Of a stretch of 35,703 nt of DNA, positions 14,103-22,231 are shown piece after piece. This DNA comes from Clostridia bacterium (lineage in GTDB: Bacteria > Bacillota > Clostridia > Oscillospirales > CAG-382): positions 1 through 35,703 of the forward strand of contig JAFOBR010000082.1 of the NCBI GenBank assembly GCA_017381715.1. Direction: 5' to 3'. Every line of letters begins with the position of its first letter. Position 1 is the first letter of the stretch. The position numbers were made by a program, and so were the translations under genes. A model generated the notes under the pieces. The model was not told the origin of the DNA. It worked only from the letters and a program-made list of their open reading frames with translations, and made no database searches.

Positions 14103-14196
14103 AATGAGGAATGATGAATGAGGAATGACGGAAGATTTTTGTCCCAAGGGACAAAAATCCACCACAGTTTCTCGTTCATCGTTCATAGTTCATCGT
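14103..14196. repeat. palindromic intergenic element with repeated arms
   Basis: The left arm holds two copies of ATGAGGAATGA (14104 and 14118); the right arm holds repeats of CGTTCAT/AGTTCAT (14173-14195). The arms are imperfectly complementary and enclose a 12-bp hairpin (GATTTTTGTCCC pairing with GGGACAAAAATC, 14134-14159). The right arm runs into the addA stop codon. It separates the converging spoIIQ-like and addA genes. Confidence 0.55.
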
Positions 14197-17100
14197 TATA
14201 TTACTTCAATTTCATCTCCGATAGAGAATGAATATATAACCGCTTTGGAAACGGGTTTTCCCGTCATACGCTGTACTGCGGCGCAGTAAAAGCTTATCTG
14301 GGCGCCGTGGCGGGAAACAAGCTCGTTTTTATCAGTGGTACGGTCGGTTTTGTAATCCACCACCGTGTAGGTGCCGTCGGGGTTTTGGAAAAAGCAGTCT
14401 ATAACTCCCTGCACAAGTATCTTTTCCTTTCCCGTGCCGCCCACAACGATATCGCTTTCCTCCACGGAAAAACGCTTTTCTCTGTATACGGCTTTTGATT
14501 TGCACATACGGTCATAAAGGGGAGAAACAAAGAATTTATCCAGCGCTTTAAAATCCATTAATTCAAGCTGTTCTTTTGTAATAAACCCTTTTTCAGCAAG
14601 TCTTTTTGCTTCTGCCTCGGAGCCGAGAAAGCTTGCGATTTCAAAATCCGCAAACTGCATAAACAAATGGTTTGCCGTGCCCTTTTCTGCGGCAGATACC
14701 TGTTGCGTTCCCAAAAACTTCGGCTTGCGCAAAATACTGCTCTGCCGTACCGTGCGGGTGTATTCTTCCTCTTCCAAAAGACCTCTTCGTATTTCGGAAA
14801 CGGAAATTTTTGCGGGCGTATCCCATCCGCTTTGAGGGTATACAAATTCAAGCTGCGAACGCAGATCTTCCGCAGGGGGTAAAAACAGTCGTTTTTCTTG
14901 CTCTCCGCTTTGGGCAGACACTTCCGCCGCCAAAACGGTTTTAAAGGTGTAAAAATCGGTGTTTGCCGTGCCAAGGGACTGTATTATCCAGTCTGCGTGG
15001 CATTTGCCGGTGCGCATATCGCCTCCGAGCTCGTCAATCTCGTCGGCTTTGGCGGTAATATAAAGTCTTTCTCTGCCACGGGTTAAAGCAACGTAAAGCT
15101 TTCTCGCCTCTTCCGCGGTGCTGTCGTAAAGCTCTTTTATAAGCAGGCTGTCGGTCACGCAGTTGTTTTTGGTAAGCATACCGTTTGCCTGGGAAAATTT
15201 TACGCCGATCCCGTCCTTTCGCAAAACGAAATCCACGCTGTCCTGCCCTCTGAACTGTCTGTCCGTATCTGCCAGAAATACCACGGGGAATTCAAGCCCT
15301 TTGGAACGATGTACAGTCATCAGCTTAACAGTGTTGCCTCCGTCATCGGGTGATTTTGCTTCTTCCAGCTCTTCGGTTTCGTCAAGATACTTTAAAAATG
15401 CGTTAAGCCCCTTGTATGAGCTTTCCTCGTATCTTCGGGCGAAATCGTACAGCAGCATAAGGTTGCGGTGCTTTTTCTCCCCGCCTTTTTCGCTCAGCAC
15501 GACGGAGATCATACCGCTTTCGTTGTAAAACTGCCATATAAATCTGTGGGCGGGAACACCCTCCGCCCCAAGACGCCACAAATGCAAAGCGGAAACCAGC
15601 ATTTTGCATTTTGCGGAAATTTCTTTGGAAATACATTCTTTTTCCGCACCCACTATTCTTCGGGGCACGGGGGTGGCTCCCAAAACCGAAGGAAAACAGC
15701 GGTAGCGTTTTTTCTTTTCTCTGTCCTCTTTAAAGGCGTTTGCCGCACCCTTAACGCAATCGTACAGGCAATCGCTGTTTACACAGCGGCGTATTTTCAG
15801 CATTTCGTCTGCGGTGAAATTAAAGAGAGGGGAACGCATTATACTTGCAAGGGGAATATCCGCCGTAGGATTGTCTACCGCCTTTAATCCCGCAATGGCA
15901 AGCAGTATCTCCTGCTTATCCAAAAAGCTTTCGCTTTTTTCCGCTTTAAAGGGGGTACCCGCTTTTTCAAACACCTTTTTGTATATGCTTATATTGCTTT
16001 TCAAAGCGGTAAAAAGTATGGCAATATCGCCATATTTAATAGGTGTACCGTCATTTTTCGGTGTCCCCGCAAGCTCGTTTATACGGGTTGCGATATATTC
16101 CGCTTCCGCAGTCTGCTTTTCTTCGGCGTTCATTTCCTTTTCTCCTTTTATAAGGGTAAAGCAAACGGGGGAAGTGCCAAGGTTTTCTTTTTTTGCAAAG
16201 ATAAGCGCTTCTTCGGAATAATTCATACTGTCGCTGATCTCTTTTATTCCGGAAAACACCTTGTTGCAAAAGAGTATAATATTCTCGTCACAGCGGAAAT
16301 TTTCACGCAGTATCACTTTTTCCGTGTTTTTTATCTTTCCGAATATGTTGCAGTACCCCTTAAAAATATCGGGGTGTGCGCTTCTGAAACGGTAAATACT
16401 CTGTTTTACGTCCCCCACCATAAATCTGTTATCGGAAGAAAGCAGGGCGAATATTCTGTCCTGCAAGGGGTTCGTGTCCTGATATTCGTCAACGTATATT
16501 TCGTCAAACTGTTTTTTTATTTCAAGGCACAGAGGTGTGGGGGTTCCGTCCTTTTCCAGCAAAGCAAGCATTAAATGCTCCTGGTCTGAAAAATCTATTA
16601 CTCCCGCATTTTTCTTTAAACGGGTGTAGGTATCGTCAAATTCAAAAAGAAATTCTTTTGCCGCTTTTATAAGGGCAAGATTTGTTTTCATATCCTCAAG
16701 GTTTGTTTCGGAGGAAAAAACAAAATACCGTCCCCGTATCCTTTTTATCTCTTCAAAAATATCGTTTTTTACAGCGTATATCTTTTCTTTTTGAATTTCG
16801 CTGTTATATCCCTTTGTGGGCAGACGGGGATTTTTTAAAGTGTTTATGTATTCTTTCACCCCATCGTATCCTGCGGGGAAAATGGATAAAAGCGTGTCGA
16901 GCTCCTCGGCAAAGGCGTATAAAGAGGGTAGGTATATCTCCTCTTGCACGTCAAGCGCATATTTGCAAAGCTTTTCCAGATTTTCTCTTGCGGTAAGTAT
17001 ACATTTTTCCGCTTCATCCATTATTACGGAGCAAACTTCGGTGTTTGTGTATTCGGTCTTTTTGCAGTCTTTTTCAAGCTTTTCAATGAGCTCTTCCAAA

Positions 17101-17660
17101 AATCTGCGGTAATTGGGGTATACCCGCAATTCCTTGTAAAGCCCCAGCATAACGTCTGCAAAGCGTTTGTCGCTTTTCCGTCCCGAAAAACCGTCTGCCA
17201 GCAGCATAAAATAGGGCTGCTGCTTTTCGTATCCTTCGTTAAGGGTTTTTTCCATACTTTCCTGCAAAAGAAGGCTTGCTTCCGTTTCGTCTGCGGCGCG
17301 TACGTCGGGGGTTATTCCCAAAACCGAAAAATACTGCTTTATGCGTGAAAAGCAAAAGGCGTGCACCGTGGAAATATCCGCGGCGGGAAGTGACATAAGC
17401 TGTCCCGCAATATGACGGTCGGCAGGGTTTTCCGCCTGCGCCTTCATAAGTCCCTTGTAAAGCTTTTCTTTTACGTCAGAAGCGGCGGCTTTGGTAAAGG
17501 TCACCACAAGATATCTGTTGATATCGCTTCCCTCAAGCAGGGAACGCAGTATGCGGCTTGTCATAACGGTGGTCTTACCGCTTCCCGCACCTGCGGAAAC
17601 AACCATGCTTACGTTTTTTGTTTCTATGGCTTTGTTTTGCGACGGGGTGAAATCCGGCAT
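14196..17660 (-). CDS. addA: ATP-dependent helicase/nuclease subunit A (AddA), 1154 aa
   Basis: UvrD-type helicase fused to a RecB-type nuclease, the AddA subunit of the double-strand-break resection enzyme. Walker A is AGAGSGKT (23-30), motif Ia-like is VVTFTKAAA (52-60) and Walker B is VDEYQDTN (390-397). Motif IV is RENFRCDENI; later come MTVHRSKGLEFPVVFLAD and YVALTRGRERLYI. The nuclease site near the end has Asp1088 (GVID) and the DYKTDR motif with Asp1102 and Lys1104. Length is slightly below the Bacillus protein. The ribosome-binding site is AAGGAGG. It starts 25 bp after the addB stop, giving the order spoIIR-addB-addA. Confidence 0.97.
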   Translation of the reverse strand: MPDFTPSQNKAIETKNVSMVVSAGAGSGKTTVMTSRILRSLLEGSDINRYLVVTFTKAAASDVKEKLYKGLMKAQAENPADRHIAGQLMSLPAADISTVHAFCFSRIKQYFSVLGITPDVRAADETEASLLLQESMEKTLNEGYEKQQPYFMLLADGFSGRKSDKRFADVMLGLYKELRVYPNYRRFLEELIEKLEKDCKKTEYTNTEVCSVIMDEAEKCILTARENLEKLCKYALDVQEEIYLPSLYAFAEELDTLLSIFPAGYDGVKEYINTLKNPRLPTKGYNSEIQKEKIYAVKNDIFEEIKRIRGRYFVFSSETNLEDMKTNLALIKAAKEFLFEFDDTYTRLKKNAGVIDFSDQEHLMLALLEKDGTPTPLCLEIKKQFDEIYVDEYQDTNPLQDRIFALLSSDNRFMVGDVKQSIYRFRSAHPDIFKGYCNIFGKIKNTEKVILRENFRCDENIILFCNKVFSGIKEISDSMNYSEEALIFAKKENLGTSPVCFTLIKGEKEMNAEEKQTAEAEYIATRINELAGTPKNDGTPIKYGDIAILFTALKSNISIYKKVFEKAGTPFKAEKSESFLDKQEILLAIAGLKAVDNPTADIPLASIMRSPLFNFTADEMLKIRRCVNSDCLYDCVKGAANAFKEDREKKKRYRCFPSVLGATPVPRRIVGAEKECISKEISAKCKMLVSALHLWRLGAEGVPAHRFIWQFYNESGMISVVLSEKGGEKKHRNLMLLYDFARRYEESSYKGLNAFLKYLDETEELEEAKSPDDGGNTVKLMTVHRSKGLEFPVVFLADTDRQFRGQDSVDFVLRKDGIGVKFSQANGMLTKNNCVTDSLLIKELYDSTAEEARKLYVALTRGRERLYITAKADEIDELGGDMRTGKCHADWIIQSLGTANTDFYTFKTVLAAEVSAQSGEQEKRLFLPPAEDLRSQLEFVYPQSGWDTPAKISVSEIRRGLLEEEEYTRTVRQSSILRKPKFLGTQQVSAAEKGTANHLFMQFADFEIASFLGSEAEAKRLAEKGFITKEQLELMDFKALDKFFVSPLYDRMCKSKAVYREKRFSVEESDIVVGGTGKEKILVQGVIDCFFQNPDGTYTVVDYKTDRTTDKNELVSRHGAQISFYCAAVQRMTGKPVSKAVIYSFSIGDEIEVI

Positions 17661-17685
17661 AAAGCATTTCCTCCTTTTTTAAAAA

Positions 17686-20600
17686 TCAGTTGTTTCTGCA
17701 AAACGACTTATATTCGCAGTATCTGCAGGCGTTTATACTTCCTTCTTTAAGGGGGGATATACACATATCTCCCGAAATAAGTCGGTCTCCCATATTGCGT
17801 ACGGTGGTTTTAAGCTGTTCTTCCAAAGCGTCAAACTCTTCCAAGGTCTTTGCGCTTACGCTCCTTGCGGAAACGGAGCCGTCCTTGTTAAGCTTTGCGG
17901 GGATAAACACTCCGCCGCCGTCTTGCTCCATAGCTCGGATAACCTCGGGATCTGCCAGCACAAGACCGCTTTTCTTAAATCCGTAAACCGCTTCTTCCTC
18001 GGGGTTGGGGTGTTCCTTTTCCCCGTCAAGCTTTGGGGCGGATGCGGGCATATACAGCACGCCCGCAGGGAGAGTATTGCCCGTTTTGTCTGCGGCACAG
18101 CAGGCAAAAAGATACATAAGCAGCTGCAGATCCAAGCCCTTTTCCACTCTTTCCGCAGAAAAACGCTTGTCTCCCGTTTTGTAGTCTATTACACGTAAGT
18201 ACGTTTTTCCGTCAATAACGCAGGTGTCCGTGCGGTCAACGATACCCCGCAGGAATATTTTGCCTTTTTCCGTCTTTACTTCAACGGGAGGCAGATCGCC
18301 CATACCTATCTTTACTTCAAAACCGCTGGGGCAGAATTTGCTTTGCTCAAATTCCGCAGAAATATTTTTTATAATAAGATTAAGTGTCTTTTTAAATCTG
18401 CCCACCGCATAAGCAAACCGTTTATCGTAAGCATATTCTCCCGCCACGGAAAGAATATAGGTTTCCGTAAGACGGTCCACCTCTTTTTCCCGTTCGCTGT
18501 CGGGCAGGGGAACAAACTTTCCATCTTCCACGCGGGCGGAAACGAATTCTTCCAGTATGCTGTGAACGAATGTGCCTATCTCGGGTGCGGCAAATGCGGC
18601 TTTTTTGTTTTCTTTAAGCTTTAAAAGATATTTTGCAAAGAAAGAAAAGGGGCAGGATGCGTATTTATCCGTACGGCTGGGAGTAAGGGTGTGCACGTTT
18701 TGGTCAAGACATACGGTGGCGTCTTTTTCGTACAGTCCCATTCCCTCTGTCTTTTCTTCCCACAAGCCGTAAAGGGATTTTTTTATGTATGGGTTTTGGA
18801 TACCGCCGTAATACCGCTTTGCGGAGGGGATACAGTACAGCAGATCCGTTTCCTTTTCCCCAAACTTTTCTTCTTTTATACCCAGAAGCTCTTTAATGCG
18901 CATAACCGCAACGGAGGGGCGCAGGGTACCGCCGGTAAGGTCGCCCGCAGGGTAGGTTATATACAGTTTTTCCTCGGGTGCGCTTGACGCCGCGGTAAAA
19001 TAAAACCGCTGTTCGTTTTGCTGTCTCAAAAGTGGAAGCGCCAAAGGAATTCCCGCCTGCTCCAAAAGGGTGTTTTCCCTTTCGTCAAACAAGCCGCCTC
19101 TGTGCACCGCCTTGGGGAACTCACCGTCATTTACCCCCATAAGTATGCAGGCGCGGCAGTTTTCGGGGCGGATAAGACTGGCGTTACCGATCGTAACGCT
19201 GTCATTCAAAGCGGGTATCGCTCCCACTTTGCGGGATGATATCATAAGAGAAAGATATCGGTGCAGTCTTTCGGGGGTAGTTTTTTCCTCTCCGCAGACA
19301 GAAACCAATCTATCGAAAATATCTATAAGGGCATCCCATACCTGGGATGTTACGTTGCTTTCCCGTTCCTTGCCGCTGTCCATAAGAATACGGGCACGGG
19401 CAAGCAAACGCTTATCCGCCTTTGCGGATATAAGCAATCCGTACAGCGCCTCCACACCGCTTTTAACGGTAAGGTCTTTGGAAACCAAGGTTTCATATAC
19501 GGGCAAAAGAATATCTGTCATTTTCTCCTTTGCGGCGTTTACGGTGTTAAGTATATGGGCGGAATATTCGGTAAGGGTTCCCGTATATCCTTCGGGATTC
19601 ATCATCCAGGGGGTACCGTCCCGCCAACGCTTTCCTCTTATTCCCCAGGTGTCGGTATAACGGGAAAGCAGGTCTCTTTCTCTTGCGTTAAGATCGCAAT
19701 AGCTGTTTTTTATGTATTTGCTTACGGCATAAGGAGCGAAATCCGTTACGGCTATTTCCAGAGCAGACAAAACAAACGCTACCACGGGCTTTGTGGTAAG
19801 CTCGTCCTTTACCGACATGTAGCAGGGTATCCCGTCGGAAGCAAACACCGTGTCAATTATTCCATCGTATTTTTCGGCGTTGCCCGTTATCACCGTAATG
19901 TCACGGTAGCGGTAGCCTTTGCGTATAAGGGAATGTATAATACTGCTTGCCGCCGCCGCTTCCTCAAAGCTGTCGGAAGCGGAGATTATCTTTACGTTAT
20001 CCGTGTTGCCCTCAAAAACGGGTGCGGAATGGTCCCACAGAAAATCCTGCAGGTATTCAATACTTTTTTCCTTTGCCCGCTTGTTGTCAGTAAGCACCAA
20101 GTCTTCGCAGATAGGGGAATATTCCTTTATCTTTTCGCTGCAAAGGGTGGTTTCTTTGTAAAGCTCGGGGTCTTCTCCGATAAGGAAGGAAATATAAACA
20201 TCAATTGCGCTTTGCAAAATAATTTTTATTATCTCTTCTTCTTGGGGCGTGTAGGTGTAACAGCTGTCAATAAATACCGTTTTCCCCTCAAAGAAACGGG
20301 GCGTATCCTCCCGCAAAGCAAGATGGGTAAGCCCGTCGTTGGGGTCATACAGACTTTTCGGGGTCTTTTTTTCGTATTCTTTTAATATAATTCCCATATC
20401 GGAAAGCTTTTCCGAAAGGGTTTTGGAGGGTATTTTTTCCTTTGCCTCCAAAAGCATATCGGGAGTGATGCCCCGCATTTTAAGGTTTGCGGCGGTCTCT
20501 CCCAGCTTTTTAATAAAATCGTTGTCCTCTGCAGAGAGGGCGTATTGGGTAAGGGAATCCTTCACATCGTATAAAGCGGATGCAAGCAGCACGTTTCTGC

Positions 20601-20859
20601 AGCCGACATCCATATATTCCGCATCAAGTCCACCGAACTGCCTTGCAATACGGTTGGGCAGACGCTCAAAGTTAAGTACCTCGCAGTACATATTGAAGGT
20701 GTCTCCCAAAAAAGAGGAAAGCTTTCTTTCGTACGCCACAGATTGCTGCTCGGGCACGATAACGATACACTGCTGACCGTCGGATATACATTCTTTTATT
20801 TTGTTTATAATAATGCGTGTTTTTCCGCTTCCGCTTTTTCCTATAATACGGTGCAGCAT
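17686..20859 (-). CDS. addB: ATP-dependent helicase/deoxyribonuclease subunit B (AddB), 1057 aa
   Basis: Partner of AddA. Walker A is GKSGSGKT (7-14). The C-terminal nuclease motif is IDYKTGD (Asp892, Lys894). The characteristic 4Fe-4S cluster ligands are all visible: Cys736 (YASCPFSFF) and the terminal Cys1045, Cys1048 and Cys1054 (CRYCEYKSFC). In the complex AddB supplies Chi recognition and a second nuclease. The ATG at 20859 lies 9 bp after the spoIIR stop, and its AAGGAG ribosome-binding site is inside the last codons of spoIIR, so the two are tightly linked. Confidence 0.97.
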   Translation of the reverse strand: MLHRIIGKSGSGKTRIIINKIKECISDGQQCIVIVPEQQSVAYERKLSSFLGDTFNMYCEVLNFERLPNRIARQFGGLDAEYMDVGCRNVLLASALYDVKDSLTQYALSAEDNDFIKKLGETAANLKMRGITPDMLLEAKEKIPSKTLSEKLSDMGIILKEYEKKTPKSLYDPNDGLTHLALREDTPRFFEGKTVFIDSCYTYTPQEEEIIKIILQSAIDVYISFLIGEDPELYKETTLCSEKIKEYSPICEDLVLTDNKRAKEKSIEYLQDFLWDHSAPVFEGNTDNVKIISASDSFEEAAAASSIIHSLIRKGYRYRDITVITGNAEKYDGIIDTVFASDGIPCYMSVKDELTTKPVVAFVLSALEIAVTDFAPYAVSKYIKNSYCDLNARERDLLSRYTDTWGIRGKRWRDGTPWMMNPEGYTGTLTEYSAHILNTVNAAKEKMTDILLPVYETLVSKDLTVKSGVEALYGLLISAKADKRLLARARILMDSGKERESNVTSQVWDALIDIFDRLVSVCGEEKTTPERLHRYLSLMISSRKVGAIPALNDSVTIGNASLIRPENCRACILMGVNDGEFPKAVHRGGLFDERENTLLEQAGIPLALPLLRQQNEQRFYFTAASSAPEEKLYITYPAGDLTGGTLRPSVAVMRIKELLGIKEEKFGEKETDLLYCIPSAKRYYGGIQNPYIKKSLYGLWEEKTEGMGLYEKDATVCLDQNVHTLTPSRTDKYASCPFSFFAKYLLKLKENKKAAFAAPEIGTFVHSILEEFVSARVEDGKFVPLPDSEREKEVDRLTETYILSVAGEYAYDKRFAYAVGRFKKTLNLIIKNISAEFEQSKFCPSGFEVKIGMGDLPPVEVKTEKGKIFLRGIVDRTDTCVIDGKTYLRVIDYKTGDKRFSAERVEKGLDLQLLMYLFACCAADKTGNTLPAGVLYMPASAPKLDGEKEHPNPEEEAVYGFKKSGLVLADPEVIRAMEQDGGGVFIPAKLNKDGSVSARSVSAKTLEEFDALEEQLKTTVRNMGDRLISGDMCISPLKEGSINACRYCEYKSFCRNN

Positions 20860-20868
20860 ATCTTTTTT

Positions 20869-21438
20869 TCACTCCTTTTTCAGATTTCCCAAAAATTCAA
20901 GTATTTTAAACCTGAACCTGTATTTTATCTTTTCTGTCTTTGTAAATACGTTTACCGCGTCCTCGCTCATACCCGTGTCTTCCAATGCATCCTGCGCCGT
21001 GGCGGCAGAAAGACACAAAGGGGGAAACAGCACGCACCACCAGTTTTTTCCTTCACCTTCGCCGATAATTATGCGGAGCGAAGTATACGTCCCCGCAGGG
21101 AACATCACCCCGTCGTATTCACGGGTTTCGTAATATTCCTCGCCAAACTCGGCGCGCACGTCCCAACCCGCCGCCGTTTCTTCGGCAATACGTATTATTT
21201 CGTTTTTAAGCTCTTCCGTGTCGGTTATCATTTCAAGATAAGGGCTGTTTTCTATAATAGCGTCCCTTACTTCAAGCTTCAGCTTTTGATCCTCTGCAGA
21301 ATCGCTGTTTGCAAGTATGTGCAGTCTTACCGTGGTATCGTAAATGCTTTTTTCGCCTCTCGGCAGGGTAAGGTCGGATATTATTACGGTCAGCATCACT
21401 GCCGCAATACAGGTAATGAGCTTTGCTTTTGTAATCAT
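20869..21438 (-). CDS. spoIIR: stage II sporulation protein R (SpoIIR), 189 aa
   Basis: Secreted forespore signalling protein that triggers SpoIIGA to process pro-sigma-E in the mother cell. The N-terminal hydrophobic signal segment (7-24) is followed by the family hallmark VRLHILANSDSAEDQKLKLE (37-56), VRDAI, and EFGEEYYETREYDGVMFPAGTYTSLRIIIG. Further on is GEGKNWWCVLFPPLC, the most conserved SpoIIR motif. Length and order are normal. GGAGG precedes the ATG, and a sigma-F-like promoter lies just upstream, matching its known forespore control in Bacillus. It leads the addBA genes. Confidence 0.95.
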   Translation of the reverse strand: MITKAKLITCIAAVMLTVIISDLTLPRGEKSIYDTTVRLHILANSDSAEDQKLKLEVRDAIIENSPYLEMITDTEELKNEIIRIAEETAAGWDVRAEFGEEYYETREYDGVMFPAGTYTSLRIIIGEGEGKNWWCVLFPPLCLSAATAQDALEDTGMSEDAVNVFTKTEKIKYRFRFKILEFLGNLKKE

Positions 21439-21464
21439 TTTGTATATTCCTCCGTTTCCCGTAG

Positions 21465-21493
21465 ATTATGTACGGCAAAGGAAGATTATATAC
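21465..21493 (-). promoter_or_regulatory. sigma-F-like promoter of spoIIR
   Basis: On the minus strand GTATA (21489-21493) - 15 bp - GTACATAAT (21465-21473). This fits the sigma-F pattern GYATA-15-GGnnAnAnT with one deviation (second position of the -10). It ends 26 bp before the ATG. A sigma-A-like alternative, TTGACG-17-TAAACT, lies further upstream. Confidence 0.5.
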
Positions 21494-21547
21494 AGAGTTT
21501 ACACTATTATTTCCTTTCCGTCAAGGTAATTTTGAGCGTTTTGACTC

Positions 21548-21587
21548 TTGACAAAACTCTCTAAATGTTGTTTACTGTATACAGTAA
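21548..21587 (+). promoter_or_regulatory. promoter with overlapping 16-bp palindromic operator, upstream of the Nudix gene
   Basis: TTGACA (21548-21553) - 17 bp - TTTACT (21571-21576). A perfect palindrome, TTACTGTATACAGTAA (21572-21587), overlaps the -10 region and the expected transcription start, an arrangement typical of a repressor-binding site. The cognate regulator is not in the window. Confidence 0.55.
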
Positions 21588-21611
21588 TATTTACAGAGGT
21601 GTAATTAAATT

Positions 21612-22076
21612 ATGACCATCAGAAATTCCGTAAAAGGCATTATTATAAAGGGCAACAAGCTTTTGGTTGCGGAAATGGAAAATAACGGAACGTACTATAC
21701 TCTCCCCGGCGGAAAACAGCGTCCCGATGAGCTTATTTTCGATACGTTGAAGCGTGAGATGGCAGAAGAAGCGGGCTATGATATCGACCCCAAGGAGATA
21801 ATGTTCATCCGCGAGACATTCGATGAATACGAAGATATCCACCGCGTAGAGTTTATGGTTCTCTGCGACATAAAGGAAAAACTTGAAAACAACGTATACG
21901 AATATGATGAATTTCAGGTTGGCACCACTTGGCTCAATATAGATAATATTTCCGCAGAGCCTTTGTATCCTCTGGAGATCCGCAAGCTTATAAAGAATTA
22001 TTATCTCGGCAATACCGGCGATGTATATCAGGGCGTAATGAACCAGCGCTCCGTGTCCTTCGGCGGAGAAGAATAA
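21612..22076 (+). CDS. Nudix hydrolase, 154 aa
   Basis: The complete Nudix box G-x5-E-x7-REUxEExGU spans residues 34-56 (begins GKQRPDE, ends REMAEEAGY). The first strands NSVKGIIIKGNKLLVAEME and the PGG turn before the box are standard. It hydrolyses a nucleoside diphosphate linked to some moiety; the substrate is not predictable. The ribosome-binding site is AGAGGTG. It is followed within 6 bp by a palindromic repeat and a probable terminator, so it is likely transcribed alone. Confidence 0.9.
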   Translation: MTIRNSVKGIIIKGNKLLVAEMENNGTYYTLPGGKQRPDELIFDTLKREMAEEAGYDIDPKEIMFIRETFDEYEDIHRVEFMVLCDIKEKLENNVYEYDEFQVGTTWLNIDNISAEPLYPLEIRKLIKNYYLGNTGDVYQGVMNQRSVSFGGEE

Positions 22077-22081
22077 TGTTT

Positions 22082-22155
22082 ACCCCAAGAAAGGTTTTCT
22101 TGCGGCGTTTCGAGCAGACGATAGATTTCACGGAAAACGCTTTCTCGGGGACCCC
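22082..22155 (+). repeat. short palindromic repeat, copy B (ACCCCAAGAA ... TTCTCGGGGACCCC)
   Basis: It has the same first 10 and last 14 bases as copy A (2043-2076) but a longer interior that carries its own hairpin arms (GCGTTT and AAACGC). It begins 6 bp after the Nudix stop, in the same orientation relative to the upstream gene as copy A. Confidence 0.7.
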
Positions 22156-22175
22156 AAAAATATTAGTCAAAAAAA

Positions 22176-22215
22176 CCGCAGTTTTTCGAAAATTTCGACA
22201 AAACGGCGGATTTTT
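22176..22215 (+). terminator. probable terminator between the Nudix and SGNH genes
   Basis: CCGCAGTTT pairs with AAACGGCGG (one A-G mismatch) and the inner TCGAAA pairs with TTTCGA, followed by a T5 run. The T-run ends 16 bp before the SGNH lipoprotein ATG, so it could also act as an attenuator. Confidence 0.5.
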
Positions 22216-22231
22216 GTATGGAGAACAAAAA

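Noticed and set aside
19261..20385. 374-aa plus-strand reading frame
   Set aside because: Antisense to addB, which has full family motifs; no domain is recognisable in it.
22076..22231. N-terminal extension of the SGNH lipoprotein from ATG 22076
   Set aside because: It would translate a palindromic repeat and a terminator-like hairpin, and bury the signal peptide that begins at 22232.
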